Shown here piece by piece: positions 12,901 to 26,365 of a stretch of 64,000 bases of DNA. The notes beneath the pieces are model-generated. The model did not search any database. It saw only the letters and a program-made list of their open reading frames with translations, and had not been told where the DNA came from. How positions within the stretch are numbered: the first letter of the stretch is position 1; every line of letters starts with the position of its first letter. The stretch comes from Lepisosteus oculatus (lineage: Eukaryota; Chordata; Actinopteri; Semionotiformes; Lepisosteidae): the NCBI RefSeq assembly GCF_040954835.1, contig NC_090703.1:7125001-7189000 (forward strand). The letters run 5' to 3'. A program made the translations under genes and the position numbers.

Positions 12901-15900
12901 CACCTCTTTATGACAAGTGCCAATTGCTAATGGGTCGCCAGATTTATTTCGTTACGCAACCACAGTAATTAAGTTTCACATTAGATTTAAAAAAAACAGG
13001 CATTACAGATCAGACAACATCATCTTAAAATTTACCTCGTGCTGTTGATTTCCCAAACACTGATGAATTTCCCCCTGAAAATGAAAAAAGGAGACAAAAA
13101 TTAGAAAACGTATCCTTGCAGACATTGTAGGTATAGCAGTTGTTGCACAGAATTGAAACATGTTACAGTACTGGCTGCAACTCCACGTTTGTTTCTTTTT
13201 CAGTATGATCTATGAGCTGAGTGGAACAGCTCCTCGATGCCCTGCACTTAATATCCCCCTGGCCCTCAGCCTTGCTCTTTCAGAGGCCACTGGAAAAGGT
13301 GCCAAGTATCAGTAGCACCAGAATCCCTGTCAGGTACCTGGGCAAAATGGCCCAGGACGAATCACTCTACATGCAGGGCTGGCACAGTTGTGTTGCCACA
13401 CGGCTCAAAGCTGATTTCTTTTGTCAACGGACACCACCGTGGATCAGAAACGAAACGATTTTTTTTTCTCATCTCTGCTTCACCTGTTTTGTCTTGGTGG
13501 AAAAAAAAAAACGAGAGAAAGTCTCCTGCTTCTAAAGATGCCAGGATTAGCGTTGGCTTTTCGTCTTCCAGAAAGGAAGTCCTGAGTCCTCTGTGGTGTC
13601 TGGAACCCAACAGAGGCAGAAAAGTATATCCAGATGGCAAGCTGCAATCAGTGCAAAGGGGAAGCTCTGCTAATTGACCTGAGTCTGGCCTGAGTGAAGG
13701 ACACAGTCTGTGTTGAGTCTGTGCCTCTGGCTGTTGCTACTTCTTGTGCACAATGTTCTGTTCATGTCTCTGTGAGGCACCGCAAGGGTGTTGATAAACA
13801 AGGCTGAGAGAAGCAAGACTACAAGGACACACAGAAGCAGGGAAACATTGTCCCAGAGGACTCCTATCTACTAGAATACCTCAAGGAAAGAAACAATGAA
13901 GAAACAAAATCCCTTTATATTTTAGCAATATACATGCCTCTACGTCACCTTGGATGAATACAGTATATATTGAAATGATCTTAAAAATCTTGTGTATGTC
14001 TCCAAGGTGCATAGTTCTTTTTGCCGATATATTCTTGGTACTTGGTACAAGTACAGGGGGAGTCTTGAAATTGTATGGGTACAAAAGTTGACCCGGGAAG
14101 AGAATCAGAAACCTGATCTGGCTGCTCAAAGCGATTCCAGTATAAGTCCATGTTCCGGGCACAAGCCACATGAACGATTCCGAATCCCTTAACTTACTTG
14201 AGGTTACAGAAGCTAAAGAACACCGAAGGCTGAAGAGTGTATTGCACACCCCTGCTTCAGCTGCATCAAATAGGACCACTGGCTGAAATATGCTCAGGAG
14301 AAGAACTGTCATGCTTTAAAACATTCATTTTAAAATGGGAGGAGATTTCTTCGAAAGGCTATTTTAATTAAAACATAGAAAACAACAGTCCTACTGTATA
14401 AGAAAACAAACAGTAGTCAGTAGGACTACAGCCATTGTGCAATGACTAATTACCATTTCCTCAATCTAAAAAACATTTCTGTGCCTTACTTCCTAAAGTA
14501 AACAGACGTCCAAAAGGAAGTGCACTGTGCACTTTACTTTGTGGTCTTACCATCAGTGTTTAGTGTTGTTCAAAGTCCAACAAGAATAAAAGAATAAAAC
14601 TTCTGCACTGGCAAAGACTGTACCACCCGCATCCTAAATGGATAAATGTTTCAAGACTGAAAATAGCAGGGTTGTAGATTCTTCTACAATAGTACAACTC
14701 AACATGAGGCAGACATACTTTCTTTGTTAAAATCGTTTACATGTTCCAATGTTTAGGAGCCCCTTATAAACTCCTGTCTGTGTGATCAGCATTCAGAACT
14801 CTTGTGTACTTTGGGGCAGCTTGATGAAAACTGGGAAGACATGCTGCATTCTCAGAGATGGAATCTCTCAAAGATTCTCAGAGGTTAATGTCATAGGTTC
14901 ATTGCCCACTTCTTTTCCAATTCACATTTCGTGTGTCCTCCCTTCACACTCTATGGAGCTTGCCTGATCATGTGCAGAGCTGCTGTGCAGTTTGGAGTTC
15001 AGGGTGAAAGCGCATAGAGACAACGGGGTCCTCTGTCTGTCCCAGAAGCTCCTGTCCAAAATCAGCCTCTTGCTGTACATTTATTTCCACTTGATTATAT
15101 TTATTATTTTCCCCAAGCCCAATAGCCACAGTCAATGATGGCCAAAGCTCCCTGTTATACAGGAAGGATTATCAACACCTGCTGCTATCACTGAGCAGTG
15201 TGTGTCCCTTAATCACAGCTACTGCATGTCCAAACGTGGACCAGGGGAACCTGTGGTAAAGGGAGTTTACTACCTGCCTGTCCACACAACAAGATCTGTT
15301 TTCTGACTACCATTTCCTTTTTTGTGATCACTGCACATATGATGATATGTGACAAGGCCTTGACTGTGTCTAAGTACATTTAGAGAGCACACACTTTCAA
15401 CCTTAATTCTGCTTATTTGCATATATTTTAGTGGATGAGAGACTTTAGCCCTTTAAGAAAGGCTAACAGGTGTCGGAATTGTGCCTTAGAGGTACAGGCC
15501 TAAAGAAGGGAGTTATTCCATACAGACATTCATAGACTCAGCTGCTATGGCATGTAAACGAAAGAAGAAACCGCTTGAAAGATATGAAAGCAAAGCTCTG
15601 ACATCTGCTTAGGTAATGAAAACATCTTTACCATTTCTCCGATTATGCGCCAGTCTACTAGCCCTTCCTCCAAATGACCTTACTTGCGTTCAGATAAACT
15701 GCTTGTGCTCTGTGGCAGAGAGAGAGTGGCAGGCCAGCTTAAGAAAGGGGATGCAATCACAGCAGACCTGCCCCTAGAGGCCATAGATATTTACAAAGGG
15801 AAATAATCTTTGTAAATGGCTACACAGTAGGTGTTAGTAAGGCAACTGATGCGATTAGTGGCAATGGTGTTTCTGCTCATTCTTACATGGGTACAAATCA

Positions 15901-18900
15901 GTCTTTAGCACGTAAAGAGCATAAATGATCCTCGTGGTTGATGGGGTTTTTGAGTGTGTTTTTATTTTTTCCAATAGAAACCAGGAAGGCAAAGAATTAA
16001 CTCCCCTGGATTTTACCCCTCCTGGCTACCTTGGCCTTTTGTGCATGCAGGTCGCAGGACTACCCTGCTTGAGATTAGCATCTGTCATAGAAAGCCAAGT
16101 GTATACACACACAAGGCAAGCTCTGCTCTCAATGCACAAACAAGAGTGCTTTCCTCACCCCCAGTGAATGAAATAACACAGCATGACAGGAACACCTGAC
16201 CGCCATGCCCAGGAGGTACTTCATGTGCACATGTTGACTGCAAAACAACAGGTGAGGCTTCAGACTTCACTGTTCTTCTCGCCCTTTTATTCAGGTCTCA
16301 TCAAGTCTAATTATAGGTACAAAGAACCTCACTCGATAGTTCACCTTATTTACAATTTGCAATAGTTTGTTTCTGAAAATTCTTCAGCAGACACTAAAAC
16401 AATTCAGCTTTATGGAAATATGCAGTTTTATATAACCCTCAAATTTCAATTCAATCCCAATCTCCCTTCAGAAAATAACTTACAGGAAAGAGAATTAGAA
16501 TTTTCCATTAAAGGCCTTAAATAAAAGCATTTGTGTGTCCTTGTAGACTTGTACCATGAGTTCAGGAATGAACTTTTCATGTTCCTTTATTCCTTTATTG
16601 ATGTGTAGATATTTAATACAAGATTTAAACTAAGAATGATAGGAATTCTGTTCAATCACATCGGGAGATGATATGTCTTGAACCACTAATTTTTACACTG
16701 AGTTCAATACGAAGGAGATCTATGTGTGCAATATGTACATATTACTTTACACAGACTGTAGTGCTCCACTATATAGCTGAATATCTATTTATTTTTGGTC
16801 ACTCTCAAGTTAAACCAACTAAGAAATAAATAGCTTTATAAACACCTTATGGTCTTCTCTTCAAATGCATGAGTAGATGACACTGAAAAACTGCATTTCT
16901 GTGCCTTTGATCTGTTTAAAGATACAAGCTGTGATATATTACAATTCCGTTACACAGAGCAGTGGAAACACTAAGACTAAGTCATATTAACTTATTTATT
17001 TGCTTCAGAATGGCTCTCTGTTAAACCACCTTAAATTCTTTACCATGGCAAACCGTATTAATGTCAGAGGTATTTTGTTATCAATATTAACATGATCTCA
17101 TTGTATCAGGTACATCAGGGCGCATCAGCATCCTCAAGGTCATGCAATGCAATACAATACTGCTTGGGTGGACACCAAAGAACAATCCATTATCCTAGAC
17201 ACTAGCACGGGTTACTTCTTAGGCTTCATCCTTAACAACAACATCATGCAGTCACGGACATCAAAGCAGATGACCTGGTGCTTGTGTATCGGTATTCAGC
17301 ACCCTATATATGTTCGGTTCAGTAAAACGACCAATGAAGTAGGAATGGATGGTGATAAACCTGGAGAAAGTGTCACTGACAAATCAATTTAGTTCCAACT
17401 TATCAGTGAAGCAGCGAGCACGTTTTTTCCCAGGCGCCAATACTGTGTTAAATATACCACAGCACATGTGGGATGCATTACTGCTTCCAGTCATTTCACC
17501 GTGGGCTTTTCCATTTTTATTTCATCAATGAAAGCAATCTAGGCTTTAAGTAAAAAATGCTGAACAATTGCTGGAAAAAGCATGAAAACACATTCAGTCA
17601 ATATGAGCTCCTGATACATAAAGATTACAAATAAAGACACAACAGAGGTAGCGACAAGTAAAATGAACACCTTGTGAGAAGTAAAACATTTAGACAAAAA
17701 TAACATAAGAAGCACCTCAATAAAGGAACTGGCTGTATGATTTCCAGCAATTTGATCCATCCCCTGATATAACTGCTTGCAAACACTTAGAACTTAGCAT
17801 ATATTTACCATGAGTTCACACACGTTTATTTTCTAACACTGAGAAGGCCGAATGTTTACTGGAAATCCCTGTTCCTAAAGCTTTCTGCAGTAGGATGTCA
17901 CTCCTGAGCAGAAGAATGAAGTACACTACCTTCAAAGTCTCTCACTAATTGGCTCTGAAAGAATTATGATACCCAATTAAATCAGAATATACCACCACCG
18001 ATCAGTCTGTTTTTGCAGTCCAAAAATAGATTTTTCCATTTGAAGTGTTCCTTCCTTGAAAGCTAAGGCAACAAACTGACAGAGATAAAATGGTTCAATA
18101 AAAAAGTCCTCCGCACAAGAAAAATTGTACGTGGAAATGCAAAAACGATCTTACTCTTTTATTGTTTTCAAAATATGTGAACAGAGTAAAGAATGGAAAA
18201 GTGGTTCAAATATAAATACATAATACCTAGATTACCCCAGAAACACACCTGAAACCAGGTGTAACTGGCTTTGCCAACTGCAGGAATCTTGAGTGAAAAG
18301 TGCAATGAGATTGTGTGAAGCAAACACAGAGGGCTATTATTCCTCAAAGTGCATGATGCATTAATTACAAGGTACATGCCCACACATAGGCAGTACTGGA
18401 TAGCACAAGTCACGGAACTATAGTGGGAAAAACACTGTAATAAAAGCAGAAGCATTCAACTCCCAAATCAAGAGATGCCTAAAAGGGAGAGACAGCACAA
18501 TCTGGCACTTGCAAAACAGTCACACGTGCATTTTCTGACAAACCAGCTCAAACCACATTATGCAGATCTGATCATTTCAGCCAATTCATAGTGGCAATGA
18601 CAAATTACAGCATCATTCTGCATTGCATAATGAAAAGAAAAGCACACCCATGTTTATTTAATGGGTAAGGGATCAGGCTCTAATCTGCAAATGATGCAAT
18701 GCACTCTAACTCTTACCACCACCCAAGTGTTACATTAGCTTTGTAAAGCAATACTGAATAAATACATGAATTGAATGAAACTGAAAACTATTACTGTACA
18801 TGCTTTGGCGATGCACTCTGTCCTTCTTTCTTATCATCTTCTTTTTAGAAGCTACAACCCACCTCCCACATTTCTCTGGAATCCAAAGAGACTGTCAGGC

Positions 18901-21900
18901 TGAAAGACTAAAGCAGCGCAGACGAAGAATAAATAACAACTCAGCTCAAAGTTTGACAGTGTCAGACAATATCGACAGAGTGACAGGAAGCACTGGAGAT
19001 CAGTTCTTTAACAATGCATAAAGTGAGATTTTCACATAAATATGCCTGCCACTTCACACTGATGATTGATCTCAATTTAGATCTGTAACACTTCATCAGC
19101 ATTAGATACTCCTTCATACTCCTTCAGACAATCAGAAAGTACATTTTTGATGATTTTAACACTTTTTCAAAGACAGTATGCAAACAAACAAGTTAATTAG
19201 GCCATATGGAGTCCTCTCATTTGCATCCTTTCTTAAGTTCTCTGAAGTCTTATCACAATCCAGGAATATTGACTTCATATGATCCTCCAATTTTTTTAAT
19301 TTACTGTATATAACGAATTGTGCTAAAATATTTTTTATGTGGTAGCTTTTAAAATGTTCAGAGACATTTTGGCCACGACTTTTTAAAAGATTAGGGACCC
19401 CCTGCACTAAGGGTCTGAATAACTATGCAGAACAACTTAGTAACATTTAAAGAAAGCATATTAAAGCACATTTTGTTTTAATTTCCTGCTTTTTACAGGT
19501 CATTCATAGATACATTATGTTGTTGAATTGACCTTACTATTTAAGTCAGTAAAGCTAAAAAAAAAAGTGTTTCAAGGGCTCCAGAGGGAAAGCATATACT
19601 GAAATAATTTAACAGGTTTAGCACCCCCTGTGCACCAGTGAGCTTCAGAGAGCTATGTACATCTTACAAAAAGCAATAACTGACTGTCACACAAAAAACA
19701 CAGGGAAAACTCTGTGAGTGACAAGAGAATCTCATGTGTGATTCATATCATGATCAGGGCCAATTCACAGTTACCTGAAATGCCTGCCTGTGGGAAGAAC
19801 CTTTTGCAGTCTTTCCAAGCATGTTCCCAGTTGTTGCAGTTTAGACACTTTGTAATGTCTGACCTTTACTTGACAGTCTTCTGAGTGTTAAAGCCCAAGT
19901 AGCCAGTAAGTTTCCTTCAGACAGCATTTGCTCTTTTGCTATAAGGTATGACAAGCTAACGCACAAAGCTTAAATGCATATGGTGTACTGATCCAACAAA
20001 TTGCCATGCAGCACAACCAAGCCAAGTCAACCCTACTGTACAAACCTGGGTAAGAAAAGCCCAGCTGAGCATGACAGGTTCAGAGTGTTTTCTGACTTCA
20101 GATAAACCGCCAGCTGTGTCACATCACTGCAGTGTATTACGGTCAGACTGGAAACGGTGCTGCTGTCCACACCACATTCCAGATAGTACAAAGCATCATT
20201 ATGCAGATGATACTGCTGTACCAGCCACAGGATGTGTGGAAAAAGGTTACATCAGAGTTTTGATCAGCATGCAAGGCTTAGGGATACACAGGTTGTATAG
20301 AGACCTTGCTGATAAAATACAGAGAGGTACTGGTGAAAAACAATCTTATGCCGAAGTGTCAGACAGGAGACAGAAAGCCAAATGAGCACAGAGCAGCTCC
20401 TGAAAATAGTGCATTCGCAGAAAGAGCAAAGTCACAAATAAAGAAAAAATTTAGAAATTAACTATATATGTAGATTTAAAAGACTTCTGACAGTGTGTAA
20501 ATGGAGCCTGAAGTATATCCATGGAATATGTCAATATTATGTAGGATCTTTGTTGCATCCATATTGAAATCAGGAAGTAGGAGATCCATTCTGCTCACAA
20601 TCGTCTGAGAGCCCCATAGCATGATAGAAAATTCCTGAACTAACAGTGAGAACCTCACCTGTCATCAGGACTACTCCAAAAACCACTGAATTAACACAGG
20701 GAAACCACCTGACTGTTGGCAGGCATGGCCATTTAGAAAGCAGGAATGTGTCTTTGCATCTTCACTTGAGTAAGACTGATGTACAGTCACCATCCAACAT
20801 TTGTTGCTCTGGCACATTGCTCACATTGCATTTAATACCAACGCAAGTTCCTACTCGTTACTACATTTCCATGGGCTACCAGTTACCCCATTCAATCTTC
20901 CCTAAAGCAAAATTATTTGGAATCATTAGTCACAACAGCCAGAAACGACCTATATATTCATGGTGAACGCTTTAAAACATTTCTATCTCACAACACACAC
21001 ATGCAAAAATGAAAATTAGGTTAGAATGACCAACTAATTACCCTCTGTAATTAAGTCTCTAGGGAATCTACAGTATCTCCCTTCCTATTCTAAACTTAAA
21101 AACCTTGTCTGTGAATAGCCCTTGTTAAACCAAGAAAACCAGAATCCTGAACTAAAAGGAAGAAATTAATAATATTTTATTTTTACTTCCATAGAGGCTT
21201 CAGAGTTCTGAACCATAAAACGTCTATGACTCCTGTGCTCAACTACTACACTATTGACCAGTTTGTCCAAACAATCCTTTCCAGCAGGCTTGTTAAAGGC
21301 CTGGAATATTTGATGTGTTGAAATCTATATTTCATTGTAAAGCCACACCAAACTACAGTAAGACAAATAATGAAAAAGTAACTAAGAAAAAATATATGTC
21401 TACAAAACAAAGTAATATTAAACAACAAAAGGAAAACTAAGTTATGCATACAAAAGACAGTGTTCTTTACCAAGATCAGTGACTTGCATTCGGTTTTTTT
21501 CACTGTATCAAATAGCAAGTACATCTGCTACACAATATTTAAACTCAAAAATGGAATTACCGGAACTGTGGACGTTTAGGAGACTCTTATTAGTGGTCAC
21601 CCTTAATGCTGTACCAGACGTAGAAAAAATGCAGAAATGAAAATGGAACATATTGAATGATTTAGTAGGCTGTACAAGGTGCTGCATGTTTTCACATCCC
21701 TTTTTCCTCCTCAGTCTTCTGAAGTGGTCAAGTAAGAATGACAAGATTCGTGCTGAGTGAAGGCTATAGTGACTGAAAGCACTAATTTGTGCCATGTTGC
21801 TGGAGCTGGACTTATATAAAACATAATGACCTATGCCCACATTAGAACAGTCTAAATCACACGTTTACTAAAAGTTTACTAATTTATCATACTCAATAAA

Positions 21901-22029
21901 AAAATAATCTATTTTAGATAACCAAATAAAAACAAGTCAAATTTCTCATGACTACATATTTCTTAAAACATGTAACTACAATACATAACAGTGTATGTCA
22001 TGTCATTTATCAAACCACTTTGGTCATTA

Positions 22030-22115
22030 ACCCTAACCCTACCCAGCAGGAAACAAGCGCAAGGCAGGGTACACCCCAAACGGGGCCCCACTCCATCGCA
22101 GCATAACAGCTTAGC
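22030..22115 (-). repeat. Fragment of a fish SINE, minus strand
   Basis: Read on the minus strand, the segment contains the series GCGATGGAGTGGGG, GGGGTGTACCCTGCCTTGCG and TTTCCTGCTGGG. This resembles the 3' body of a very common fish tRNA-type SINE (consensus of the form GCGATGGACTGGCGTCCC and CAGGGTGTATCCTGCCTTG). Only about 85 bases are clear. It lies inside RTN1 intron 1. Confidence 0.55.
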
Positions 22116-24292
22116 CCCCCAAAAAAGATGCCTAAGACTAAGGCTCCCAGCAAGGAATAAGCTAACCGCTTCAGCTACTGGTTTTCATTGATGTCAGGTC
22201 CAAACAAACGTACAAACAGACATATGTCAGGGTTGGGTAATTCAACATGCCCACTATGTGTACCTTTATTTCGGTGCCAGGTGAAGAAGGCTGGCATCAT
22301 CCCTGCTGTTTCTGTCAGCTAGTGCTTTTGTCCGACTATTTTCTGGGAGAACAACAGCAAAGGCACTACACTCCTCTTCTGAGCAAAACAATTAAAATAA
22401 TCCTTTTCTGCAAAGGAGGAAACTGTGGGAGGCTACTACTTCCTCCTGTGTTTGGATATTTGCAGAGCTCCGGAAGATCTCTCCACTATTATGAGCTCTC
22501 TGTCCTTTGACCTGATATATTTCCAAACACCAAAATATTTACCCAAGAGTCCCAGCCTCCTTGCTGCCCTTTCCCATTCCCTGTCTCACAGAAGACAAGG
22601 GGGGCTGTGACACAGCTACATCAACTTTTCCATTTGCTTGCATATTTTATCTGTACTAGCACTGGGACTGAGGACTGCGGATGTGCGTGCCATTTTTAAA
22701 GCTTCCTCTTTAATAATTTCTTGACCTTCTTAGAAAAATGAAAGCCACAGGACTGCGATTTCAAAGAATTGTGAAATTAAGAAAACTAAAATGAAGGAAG
22801 ATGACACGGGGACCTGAAAAAATCTACAGGACTTCATTCAAGAATATACTGTGCTATATGTGACTGAATAATTCAAAGGGATTCGGTTAATGCACTTTAA
22901 AAGCTCCTGTTCCTTTTATTTGTGATGCAGATCCTCATAGAACAAAACAAGCTCTGGTTTAAAAACGGAGACATTTCTTTAGAAACCTTTATTGTTAGTT
23001 TTTGTCAGTTGGTTCATTGTGCCCACATCATAGATGAACAAACTTAGCAAATGACTGGGCTTGTAAAATTAAAAAAAAAAACGTTGATGTCACATCATCT
23101 TTTCTGCAGCTATTTGCCACTCAGGAATGGGATGTTAATTAAAAGGCACTTCTTAATGCACACTGGAAGCCCAGGTCTGACGAACCGGGTCCCGACACGC
23201 CGAGTGTCTCTGACCGACCTGTGAGCCTTTAAAATGATAATCCAGGTTCATAATAAAAGGCCAATCCTTTTTTAAAATGAGGAGAGCTGCGTCCGACTGA
23301 CCGTCAAGAACTTTCCACCCTCTGGCAGGGCCGCTACTCTAAGGAACCTCCTATCCAAACCCGGGCTGCAAGCTCACACAATAAGCCGAGAAACCACGCT
23401 CACACACGCCCTGCCACGCACAACTGGACTCACTGCATCCGTTCCCTTCAAAATCTCGCAGGACGCCGCAAATCCGTGTCACCTCGCCGTGGGAAAACTT
23501 TCCCTCCCCGCCCCCGACAGGCGAAAACTAAAGATCTTGAGGTGGCACGACGCAAACACAATTATGATGATGATTTATTGTGAGCAGCCGTCTGCATTTC
23601 CACATCACTGAGTGATAACTCGAGCTTGAAGAAAAGACAAATACAAACATTATTAATAATCGTGTTTAGGCCACGATTATTAGTCATCATATTTTCTCTC
23701 CCTGTATCCGTTTACCTCACAGATTCCAATACTAATGGAGGTTTGAGAATATCTGAGAAAAACGCGGTCTGAAATGCAACGGAAAACTGCTGACACCTTA
23801 AATAAGAAACTTTGTTATACGGTGAAAACACCGCAACTTTACGATTTTTTTTTTTTGCCGTGACGGGCTAGACCCACCACCTTAAATCGTGAAACTTACT
23901 GGAGAGCACGACAGCCATTTTCTAAAAAGACTTTCTAAAAAAATCAAACATTCCCTTTCTGTTTCGAAAACGCAAGCCGCATTTCTCCTGACTAAAAATA
24001 CTCAACGCGACGGTACGATTCAAGTGCGGACGAGTTAACTTTTACGAAATAACGTTAGCGCCATAAAACAGCTCCTCTATTAGACAAGAGGTGCCCGGGC
24101 GAATGTCTTTTGTTCACTTTTTTAACTTCCCTAGGAAGAATGCCTGCTGTAGATCCGTGTCATATTTAACATTAAAATATAAAGGCCATTGAAAAACTCA
24201 ACTACACACACATATATATATATACCACACATTGCACTGTCCGGCTAATTGGCTTTGAGCACGTAGTATGTTTTCCTGCATCCAGCCTTTAC

Positions 24293-24527
24293 CTGTAGAT
24301 GCAGTTTCCATGGCAACAAGGGGTTGTTGCCGGCTGCCGTCAGGTTGCTGTGGCTGTTTCTGCTCGCTGGCATCATCCTTCCAGATCTCCTGCTTCTGGT
24401 CCACCCCCGGGTCCGCACCCGCCCCGCCGAACCGGGGCACGGTCCCCCCGCAGCGGTCGGGCTGGTCGAGGTCCTCCCCGAACCACGTCCCCTCCGAACC
24501 AGGCTCCTCGCTGGGCTTCGCAGACAT
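24293..24527 (-). CDS. RTN1: Reticulon-1, first coding exon of the long isoform
   Basis: This minus-strand exon encodes 78 codons plus one base, from ATG at 24525-24527 (MSAKPSEEPGSEG) to the donor GTAAAG directly after 24293. The last residues read LVAMETASTG. As I recall it, human RTN1-A has VAMETASTG at its own exon 1/2 junction, and this is the basis of the name. The remainder is acidic, proline- and glycine-rich and poorly conserved, as expected for the divergent N-terminus of long reticulons. Reticulon-1 is an endoplasmic reticulum membrane protein of neurons and endocrine cells. Its two hydrophobic hairpins, in the C-terminal reticulon domain, bend ER tubules; that domain lies outside this window to the left. 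The exon sits in a CpG-rich promoter and diverges from LRRC9. The donor phase is 1. An in-frame upstream start was not found. A teleost-type paralogue suffix cannot be decided. Confidence 0.85.
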
Positions 24528-24780
24528 GCCGGCTTGGTGGGGTGTGTGTGTGAGACCTCACAACGAAGAAAAGAGCTGGGTCGAGGACGGACGGACGGAC
24601 GGACGGGAGGGAGAGGAGGAGGAGGAGGAAGAGGGGGAGGAAAAAAAATAAATCACTCTGCCGAAACGGGTGCCGCACGCCAGCAGTTGTTAGTGAATGT
24701 CTTAGCGCTGGTTTGCACTCTACTCGAGCATTACGCATGTGAAAATGGCTTGTTTAGTTCAGTGTTTCGACACTGACGTC
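24528..24780 (-). promoter_or_regulatory. RTN1: RTN1 promoter / 5' UTR region (CpG-rich)
   Basis: The bases upstream, in the minus sense, of the RTN1 start codon continue the CpG-rich composition that begins inside the exon at about 24.38 kb, in contrast to the AT-rich surroundings. They contain a GGAC tandem repeat at 24585-24606 and a purine-rich (plus strand) tract at 24607-24649, which would be pyrimidine-rich in the RTN1 transcript. No TATA box is obvious, which is common for CpG-island promoters. The transcription start cannot be placed exactly. Confidence 0.5.
24585..24649. repeat. GGAC tandem repeat plus GA-rich tract
   Basis: About five GGAC units (24585-24606) run into a GAGGAGGAGGAAGAGGGGGAGG purine tract and then an A-run. 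On the RTN1 sense strand this is a C/T-rich stretch that begins 58 bases before the start codon, so it is probably in the 5' UTR or core promoter. Confidence 0.85.
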
Positions 24781-24789
24781 ACCCTATCT

Positions 24790-26190
24790 GTGGCTTATGG
24801 TAGGCACGGATTTAGGACGGAAAGTAACAGTCTGTTAACCGTTTGGCGTAAGGAGAGCCGTGCGCTGTGTTGCACTGCTGCATCTGGAGAGGATGGAGCC
24901 GATCGAATTAAGAGTTCTCTCCTTGGGTCGAAGTCTTTCTGCAAGTTACCTCAAACCGCTTTATATGCGTGTGGGCTAACTGCATTTTAATCGTTTTTCT
25001 TTAAAAAAAAACAACAACAACCCCAAGTTCCATTCACAACTGTATGGATGTGGTATTGTTAGAAGTAAAAAAAAAAAAGGTGATGGGCGCAGAACAGATA
25101 TGTGACGACAACTTTATCATCTCCTCCCGATATAAGCAGGCTTATAAAAAAAAACTGAAACGCGTTAACTGTGAGTTTCGATTCGGAGGCAGGCGGCAAA
25201 TATGATGTGTGCTGGGATCGGAAGTCGTCGTAGTTATTTAATTTAAAAAATCATTGAAATGACGAAGGTCTGGTTTTCTGTATTGAAGAGTAACCAAGAA
25301 ATAAGTCGGAATTTCAAAGCATAGCCGAGAACCCGTGTTGCGGGGTTCCTTAGAGATGCGCACGAACTTTTTCATGCAGATTTCCAGAAACGTAGCTGGA
25401 ATTTGCCGGAAAGCCCAGCTCCCTTTTTCCAGCAATTTTTGGGTGTGTGCTCGTGATTGCATGGGACGATGCAAGCTCTACAGCGGCATCTTGTGGGGAT
25501 CGAAGATAACAGCTGGGAAATTCATGTTTGTACACTCTGTAGGGAGCCTACTGGACTCCACATGGGCCCTCAAACAGCTAGTCTCAGTTGAGTGTTTTGT
25601 TTTTACATTTGCACGGGAGCATCTCACCTGAGGAGAGCAGTCAAGCCCAAATCTCACAGACGTCTCAAAATACTGTACCGTATTCCCCCTCGCCCAAAAG
25701 ATTTTGTCTCTGTGTATTTTACCAACAGCAAAATCAAAAGACAAAACAACGTAAACATTCCACACAGACTCACAAAAATACCACTGCGGGTTTGCGCCCG
25801 ATCACTTTTAATACTGTTACATAAACATTGCTGGTAGATAAAATGCTTAGTCTGTAACAGAAGAGAGCAAATACTCCAATACAAAATACTTCCAATATAT
25901 TTGACAGGGGCCGTGAAATGCTGCAGCCATTAAAGTAATTATATCTGGTTTTAGTTGGAAACTTCATTTATTGGTTATTGAGCAAATATCTGGGAAACTT
26001 CAATCATGTTTCTTACATAAAAATAGAATTGTTGTGTAATTATATGCTTTTAATAATACGTACACCGAAACTTAATTGTCAATGATACTTAACAGTGGCA
26101 AACACTTTCACTTACTGGCACTGTGAGTAATGATAAACTAAAGAAAGAAAACCACCCCCCAACCTGAACAAGTAAACAGCGCATACCGCT
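24790..26190. other. Spacer between divergent RTN1 and LRRC9
   Basis: No coding frame here resembles a known protein. Short frames of up to about 98 codons at 25335-25884 overlap one another on both strands and have no start context or domain, so I treat them as chance. The spacer is moderately CpG-poor with A-runs near 25.0 and 25.07 kb. It probably carries shared or separate promoter elements of the two genes. Confidence 0.55.
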
Positions 26191-26199
26191 GGTCTGTCA

Positions 26200-26365
26200 C
26201 GAATTGTCTCTTATTGAGGATTCAAGATGGCTCCCGAGCAACGGGGACGCACAGGTTCCTTGGAAACGGCGTAAATAATTACAACTACCAGAAATGCAAC
26301 ACAAAAGAGCTGTTTTCAATGTATTTAAGAAAACGGAGTAAATACTAACTGCAATTTCAAAAAGG
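26200..26365 (+). promoter_or_regulatory. LRRC9: Likely LRRC9 promoter and noncoding first exon
   Basis: A CAAGATGGC sequence at 26223-26231 matches the YY1 element that often lies at or just after transcription starts. At 26255-26267 GTTCCTTGGAAAC forms an imperfect palindrome resembling an RFX X-box, the element typical of ciliary genes. Downstream, a strong donor (GTAAGC, 26366-26371) follows at exon end 26365. A matching acceptor (TTTTGCATTTCCAG) ends at 27456, just before the coding start. Together these suggest a noncoding first exon of about 26230-26365. This is inference from motifs only. Confidence 0.45.

Larger units (their letters stand above)
1..24292 (-). other. RTN1: RTN1 first intron (partial, runs off window start)
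   Basis: This stretch lies downstream, in the minus sense, of the RTN1 first coding exon, whose splice donor is at 24291-24292. No open frame on the minus strand resembles the later RTN1 exons (the long acidic exon or the reticulon homology domain), so I read the whole block as intron 1. It is AT-rich and all frames are broken by stops. Repeats noted inside are listed separately: a tRNA-like SINE near 0.7-0.95 kb, LINE debris near 2.6 and 5.6-6.1 kb, a dispersed repeat near 4.3-4.6 kb, a duplicated repeat at 8.6 and 9.8 kb, and a SINE tail near 22.05 kb. Apart from these I see nothing assignable. Enhancers may be present but cannot be recognised by eye. The intron call rests on the RTN1 exon and on the known large first intron of the long isoform. 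Confidence 0.7.

Noticed and set aside
13881..14312. 143-codon minus-strand frame in RTN1 intron 1
   Set aside because: It does not resemble any RTN1 exon, and the sequence has no flanking splice sites in a consistent phase.
22027..22045. Telomere-like TTAACCCTAACCCTACCC
   Set aside because: Only two to three imperfect units next to a SINE fragment; not an interstitial telomere array.
24268..24776. Overlapping plus-strand frames of 84-150 codons across the RTN1 exon
   Set aside because: They are antisense to the RTN1 first exon in GC-rich DNA, where stop codons are rare. The minus-strand frame has the METASTG match and a proper donor.
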